Source: JBHGAV01 sp041946685
Lineage (GTDB): Bacteria > Acidobacteriota > Terriglobia > Bryobacterales > Bryobacteraceae
Direction: 5' to 3'
Length of the DNA: 27,070 bases
Assembly (NCBI GenBank): GCA_041946685.1
Contig: JBHGAV010000053.1
Location: forward strand, 1-27,070
Numbering within the stretch: the first letter of the stretch is position 1; every line of letters starts with the position of its first letter. The notes under the pieces are model-generated. The model was not told the DNA's origin. It worked only from the letters and a program-made list of their open reading frames with translations, and searched no databases. A program made the translations under genes and the position numbers. Positions 23,987-27,070 of this stretch are shown here, piece after piece.

Positions 23987-25132
23987 ATGTCTGATATTCT
24001 TCTTACCGAGTTCAAGACCTGGCAGTCGAGCCTTGACTCCAGGTTCACCAAGCTGTCTGAGCAAGTCGCATCCGTGCAGAAGCAGGCCGACGCAATCGAC
24101 CAAAGGATGCAGCGGTCCGTGTTCGAGGGCGGCCAGAAGGGGCTGGACGCAGTTCTCCGCGAGTCGGCGGCGCTCAATAGCTTGCTCGAGAGCAAGCAGG
24201 GCCGAGCGCGGATCGAGTTGACCGGCCATGCGCTCACCGAAATGCTGGGCATTAAGACCGTGACCGTTGGCGGACTGGGAACTGCTACGCCCGGCGTGTT
24301 CCAGTACGACCTCGACCGCGGCATTACGCCGATGGCTCGCCCGGCGCTTCGTATGCGCGATGTTCTCGCGTCGAGGCCAACGAACATGGCGCGAGTCGCC
24401 TGGCTGAAGGAAACGGTCAGACCCACGAAGGCATCACCCATTGGCGAGGCCAGCGAAAAACCCTCGACCGACCTGACCATCAGCGTTGACTACGAGGACG
24501 TGAAGAAAATCGCGCTGCTTTGCACCACAAGCGACGAGGTGCTGGCCGACAGTTCCGAGGTGTCCGGCTTCATTCGCGGCGAGTTGTCCGCCCGCGTGCT
24601 CGAGGAGCTGGACACGCAGATCCTTTACGGCGACGGGTCCGGCAACAATTTGAATGGCTTGACCACACAGGCGCAGGCGTTCGACTCCACCCTGCTTGAT
24701 CCCGACGCCGCCGCCGGTTACTCCCGCATCGACTGCATTTCGGCGGCTGTCGAGCAGATTTTGGCCGCGAACGAACTGGCGCCTAGCTTCGTCGCAATGC
24801 ACGTCTCCGACTGGCAGCGCATCCTGCGGCTGAAGGACGGCGAGAAGCGTTTCCTGTTCGGCTCGCCCGCGTCGGCCACGGCGCCCCGCATCTGGAGCTT
24901 GAACGTGGTCCCCTCTACTCAAATCACCAGCGGGTATTTCCTCGTTGGCTCCGGTGATCCGAGGGCCGCAGAACTGCGCGACCGCATGGGGTTGACCATC
25001 GACGTCTCGACCGAAACCTCTAACAACTTCCGAGACAATCTGGCGACGTTCCGCTGTGAACTGCGGGCGGCGCTGGTAGTCAAGCGACCCGAAGCCTTTG
25101 TCTACGGCGCGTTCGTTTCTTCGCCCGCCTAG
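23987..25132 (+). CDS. HK97-family major capsid protein
   Basis: Protein of 381 residues, a normal length for the family. Residues about 1-60 are a coiled coil (the delta or scaffold segment normally removed by the prohead protease). The capsid fold follows: GVFQYDLDRGITPMARPALRMRDVLASRPTNM (landmark), ETVRPTKASPIGEASEKPS in the E-loop region, VKKIALLCTTSDEVLADS, QILYGDGSGNNLNGL, and a C-terminal LATFRCELRAALVVKRPEAFVYG. The ATG at 23987 has a GGAAAGGA site. Upstream reading frame back to 23903 lacks a ribosome site. It implies that the element makes its own capsid. Confidence 0.92.
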   Translation: MSDILLTEFKTWQSSLDSRFTKLSEQVASVQKQADAIDQRMQRSVFEGGQKGLDAVLRESAALNSLLESKQGRARIELTGHALTEMLGIKTVTVGGLGTATPGVFQYDLDRGITPMARPALRMRDVLASRPTNMARVAWLKETVRPTKASPIGEASEKPSTDLTISVDYEDVKKIALLCTTSDEVLADSSEVSGFIRGELSARVLEELDTQILYGDGSGNNLNGLTTQAQAFDSTLLDPDAAAGYSRIDCISAAVEQILAANELAPSFVAMHVSDWQRILRLKDGEKRFLFGSPASATAPRIWSLNVVPSTQITSGYFLVGSGDPRAAELRDRMGLTIDVSTETSNNFRDNLATFRCELRAALVVKRPEAFVYGAFVSSPA

Positions 25133-25136
25133 TTAT

Positions 25137-25167
25137 TAAGTGGGGGCGGTGAGTCCGTCCCCACTTA
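25137..25167 (+). terminator. Hairpin between capsid and protease genes
   Basis: TAAGTGGGG (25137-25145) and CCCCACTTA (25159-25167) form a perfect 9-bp stem with a 13-base loop, just after the capsid stop codon. There is no T-tract. It may protect the capsid mRNA or reduce transcription into the protease gene. Confidence 0.4.
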
Positions 25168-25186
25168 CTTACCGGAGACTTGCGGC

Positions 25187-25825
25187 ATGGACACGCGATT
25201 CCTGAACTTTGAGATCAAGCAATTGACCGACGCCGGCGAGTTTACCGGCGTCGCGTCGCCATACGGCACCGAAGACCTGGGCGGAGACATCATCGAGCCT
25301 GGGGCCTTCACTGGAGACCTTCAGAAGCACGGCGCGGAGCGTCCGCTGCTCTGGCAGCATGATGCTAAGTGTCCGATTGGGACGGTAACCTTGCAGGACT
25401 CGCCGGGCGGCCTACTCGTGCAACGGGGCAAGCTGGAACTTGCACTCGATGACGCGAAGAAAGCCTTCACGGCGATCAAAAGCAAGATCATCAAGGGGCT
25501 TTCCATCGGCTTTCAGGCCGAAAAGTGGGAGTACAAGAAGTCGGACAACCCCGATGGATGGCCTACTCGCATCCTGAAAGCCGTCCGGCTGTGGGAAGTG
25601 AGTATCGTTACGTTCCCGATGGCTGAGGGCGCGACGATTTCCAGCGTCAAAAGCCTCTCTTCGATCCGCGACTTCGAGCGGTTCCTGCACGAGGCCGGAT
25701 GGAGTCGCAAAGAGGCGGCGGCGCTCGCCGGCCACGGCTGGAAGGGCCTGCAACTGCCCGAACCCGAGGACGCCTCGACCAATGAATTGATTTCCTGGCT
25801 GCGTTCGGTGAACAGCGCGGCCTAA
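25187..25825 (+). CDS. HK97-family prohead protease
   Basis: Protein of 212 residues of the herpesvirus-like serine protease fold. The expected catalytic residues are visible: His58 in LLWQHD, Ser106 in KGLSIGF, and an acidic partner near Glu137 in LWEVSIVTFP. It removes the delta segment of the capsid protein during maturation. The ATG is preceded by CGGAGA. It lies downstream of the capsid gene, the reverse of the usual order. The C-terminal 60 residues (SRKEAAALAGHGWKGL and beyond) are a typical variable tail. Confidence 0.9.
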   Translation: MDTRFLNFEIKQLTDAGEFTGVASPYGTEDLGGDIIEPGAFTGDLQKHGAERPLLWQHDAKCPIGTVTLQDSPGGLLVQRGKLELALDDAKKAFTAIKSKIIKGLSIGFQAEKWEYKKSDNPDGWPTRILKAVRLWEVSIVTFPMAEGATISSVKSLSSIRDFERFLHEAGWSRKEAAALAGHGWKGLQLPEPEDASTNELISWLRSVNSAA

Positions 25826-25897
25826 CGAGTTTCCGCGGCGGACTCCTCGCCGTCGCGGATCCCGCGCGGCTTCCCCTCCTTCTCCGCGCGGTAACAG

Positions 25898-25925
25898 GGG
25901 GCTGGCACGGCCAGGCGCCAGCCCC
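25898..25925 (+). terminator. GC-rich hairpin after the protease gene
   Basis: GGGGCTGGC (25898-25906) and GCCAGCCCC (25917-25925) form a perfect 9-bp stem with a 10-base loop, followed by ACTTTG. Two copies of the palindrome CCGCGCGG (25862-25869, 25884-25891) precede it. It probably ends the capsid-protease transcript, separating it from the cold-shock genes. Confidence 0.5.
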
Positions 25926-25976
25926 ACTTTGAACATCCGGGCGGCTTACCCGGAAAGTAACCAATTGGAGATAAAT

Positions 25977-26264
25977 ATGGACGGAATCGTGAGGCGGTTC
26001 GACTCGCGGCGCGGATTTGGCTGGATCACGCCGCTGATTGGGTCGCCAGATTCAACAACGGACGTTTGGTTTCACATTTCAGCCGTGCGGAACGCGGAAA
26101 TACTTCCGGGCGGCTGTCGAGTCAGTTTCAAAATCGTGGATGCGCCCGGTGGGCGCGTCCAAGCGGCGTCAGTGGTGCCGTACACGCGGACGCTCGCAGC
26201 ACAGGAACGCCGGCGGGAACAAAGTAGAGCAGAAAGGCAGGAGGCCGAATGCACACAGGCGTAG
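25977..26264 (+). CDS. Cold-shock-domain protein 1 of the element
   Basis: Protein of 95 residues. Residues 1-70 are a cold-shock domain: GIVRRFDSRRGFGWITP (RNP1 region) and DVWFHISAVRN (RNP2 region) with the usual spacing, then GCRVSFKIVDAPGGRVQAASV. Such domains bind single-stranded RNA or DNA. A Gln-, Arg-, Glu-rich tail follows (QERRREQSRAERQEAE). The ATG has TTGGAG 8 bp upstream. It overlaps the second cold-shock gene by 16 bp. In a mobile element it may act as RNA chaperone or control host or phage mRNA; the actual target is unknown. Confidence 0.85.
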   Translation: MDGIVRRFDSRRGFGWITPLIGSPDSTTDVWFHISAVRNAEILPGGCRVSFKIVDAPGGRVQAASVVPYTRTLAAQERRREQSRAERQEAECTQA

Positions 26265-26473
26265 TAAAGCGGTTCGACGCGGCAAAGGGATACGGATGGA
26301 TCGCGCAGGACGGCGACGACACGCGCGACGCTTTTGTACACTACTCGGCCATCTGCGGCGACGGGTACAAAACGCTAACCGCGGGCGACCGCGTGGAATA
26401 CGAAGTGCGGCGCGGTCCCAAAGGCTTGCTTGCGTACGCCGTCCGGGTGTTGGAGCCAGCAGAAGCGGCGTGA
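26249..26473 (+). CDS. Cold-shock-domain protein 2 of the element
   Basis: Protein of 74 residues, the size of classic cold-shock proteins. GVVKRFDAAKGYGWIAQDG and DAFVHYSAICGDGYKTLTAGDRVEYEV carry the RNP1 and RNP2 aromatic residues, although the usual Phe of KGFGFI is replaced by Tyr and Trp, as in protein 1. A very strong ribosome site (AGGAGG) lies inside the end of the preceding gene. The two are clearly paralogous in design but not close copies. Confidence 0.88.
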   Translation: MHTGVVKRFDAAKGYGWIAQDGDDTRDAFVHYSAICGDGYKTLTAGDRVEYEVRRGPKGLLAYAVRVLEPAEAA

Positions 26474-26528
26474 TTCGGGGGTATCCCAGGTATCACCCGA
26501 GGCGCAGCGAACGCATGGCGAGGCTCTA

Positions 26529-26642
26529 ATGAGCGAATTCGGGGCGCCTGGCAGGGGGAGGGGGCGCGGGCCACGGTTCGACCCGCGCTTTTCGGGCGGC
26601 TTAGGCGGACCGACCGCAAACCTCATCGATGGCCAATCCTAA
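26529..26642 (+). CDS. Possible 37-residue Gly-Arg-rich protein
   Basis: A short frame starts MSEFGAPGRGRGRGPRFDPRFSG (first 20 residues are Gly/Arg-rich), with GCGAGG 6 bp before the ATG. Gly-Arg-rich tails often bind RNA, and the place after two cold-shock genes is suggestive. It overlaps the end of the convergent gene on the minus strand, which lowers confidence. Confidence 0.25.
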   Translation: MSEFGAPGRGRGRGPRFDPRFSGGLGGPTANLIDGQS

Positions 26643-26807
26643 GCTACATTCCTGGCTGCCGGACACATGGTTAGCATTCCGCAATTGCAGGATGTCGCGC
26701 AGTAGGGCCATCTCGGATGGGTTTGCGTCCTCTTTGAACAGCTCGAAGTCGAAATCTAGCTCCTCCAGCAGGGAGGCAGCATATTGCTGTACGGTCGTCT
26801 TGGGCAT
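26601..26807 (-). CDS. Small acidic hypothetical protein
   Basis: Protein of 68 residues, acidic and helical at the start (VQQYAASLLEELDFDFELFKEDANPSEMALLRDILQLR as landmark). The ATG has AGAGGAAG upstream, a good ribosome site, and the start lies 12 bp after the stop of the leftward gene at 26820, so the two form a leftward operon. No recognised domain; acidic small proteins of this kind are sometimes anti-host or DNA-mimic proteins, but nothing here proves it. Confidence 0.5.
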   Translation of the reverse strand: MPKTTVQQYAASLLEELDFDFELFKEDANPSEMALLRDILQLRNANHVSGSQECSLGLAIDEVCGRSA

Positions 26808-26819
26808 TTCATCTTCCTC

Positions 26820-27068
26820 TCATTCAGGCGTTAGAAGTAGCAGCGCGACGGCCAGCAGCCACGGCAGCCACGCGACCACCGGGGCCAAATTGGGGCGTCG
26901 GCGGGGACTCCACCAGAAACGCCGGGCGCAGGTGAGGCAGACCAAACGGCGGATTCGCGGGAAATGGCCGCTGATGGCCACGCAGAGGTAGTCAAACCCG
27001 CGCAGGGCGCGATTCAACGCCGTGTGCGGGCGCCGGGCGTACCTGGAGCCGCAGTGAGGGCATTTCAT
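26820..27068 (-). CDS. Small zinc-ribbon membrane protein
   Basis: Protein of 82 residues, N-terminal MKCPHCGSRYARRP and a second pair CLTCARRFWW form a probable zinc ribbon. The C-terminus VVAWLPWLLAVALLLLTP is one membrane segment. The start at 27068 is the last ATG inside the window; an upstream start or a ribosome site beyond the edge cannot be seen. It would be a membrane-anchored zinc-ribbon protein of unknown role, transcribed with the acidic small protein. Confidence 0.55.
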   Translation of the reverse strand: MKCPHCGSRYARRPHTALNRALRGFDYLCVAISGHFPRIRRLVCLTCARRFWWSPRRRPNLAPVVAWLPWLLAVALLLLTPE

Positions 27069-27070
27069 CG

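Larger units (their letters stand above)
17878..27070. mobile_element. Phage-derived element integrated in a tRNA-Leu gene (continues past window)
   Basis: The region starts at a tRNA 3' fragment and contains, in order, small regulators, a replication-initiator-like gene with iterons, tiny proteins, a PD-(D/E)XK nuclease, a P27-like small terminase, a terminase-like N-terminal protein, HK97 major capsid protein, prohead protease and two cold-shock-domain genes. Genes mostly run left to right with 1-4 bp overlaps in phage fashion. No integrase, terminase ATPase, portal or tail gene is seen in the visible 9.1 kb. It may be a prophage with missing genes further right, a capsid-carrying satellite or a remnant. 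The missing part decides among these. Confidence 0.85.

Overview
The window is GC-rich (roughly 60%). Its gene families point to Acidobacteriota, plausibly a Solibacter/Bryobacter-like soil lineage: paired secreted DUF362 proteins, a TetR-regulated RND efflux operon ending in a tagaturonate-epimerase-like gene, and a PerR-KatG pair. No rRNA is present, so this placement is an inference from gene content.

Positions 1-17877 are chromosome. On the minus strand lie katG (cut by the window edge) and its likely regulator perR, with a clear promoter and an overlapping Per-box-like site. Next are two divergent DUF362 paralogues. The plus-strand one is followed by an AmgK-like sugar kinase fused to a RapZ C-terminal domain, then by an overlapping MurU-like nucleotidyltransferase, which together look like a cell-wall sugar salvage unit. 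A small accessory patch follows: an AbrB/VapC toxin-antitoxin pair, an SRA-HNH modification-dependent nuclease, and about 520 bp of non-coding, repeat-like DNA. After a conserved hypothetical gene comes a minus-strand operon reading tetR-tolC-adaptor-RND pump-uxaE, and then a plus-strand membrane-anchored coiled-coil protein.

At 17878-17936 there is only the 3' part of a tRNA-Leu(CAG), from the anticodon arm to CCA. This is the signature of an element integrated into a tRNA gene. Everything to its right (about 9.1 kb, continuing past the window) looks like a phage-derived element. It holds a zinc-ribbon protein, a small Xis-like DNA-binding protein, a winged-helix-like small protein, a replication-initiator-like gene with tandem 11-bp iterons inside it, a Cys-rich protein, several tiny proteins, a PD-(D/E)XK nuclease, a P27-like small terminase, a protein resembling only the N-terminus of a large terminase, an HK97-type major capsid protein, a prohead protease placed after the capsid gene, two overlapping cold-shock-domain genes and two minus-strand small genes.

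No integrase, ATPase/nuclease part of the large terminase, portal or tail gene is visible. The element could be a capsid-carrying satellite (similar in idea to capsid-forming PICIs), a prophage with an unusual layout, or a decaying prophage. The AmgK-RapZ fusion and this element are the two most interesting parts of the window.
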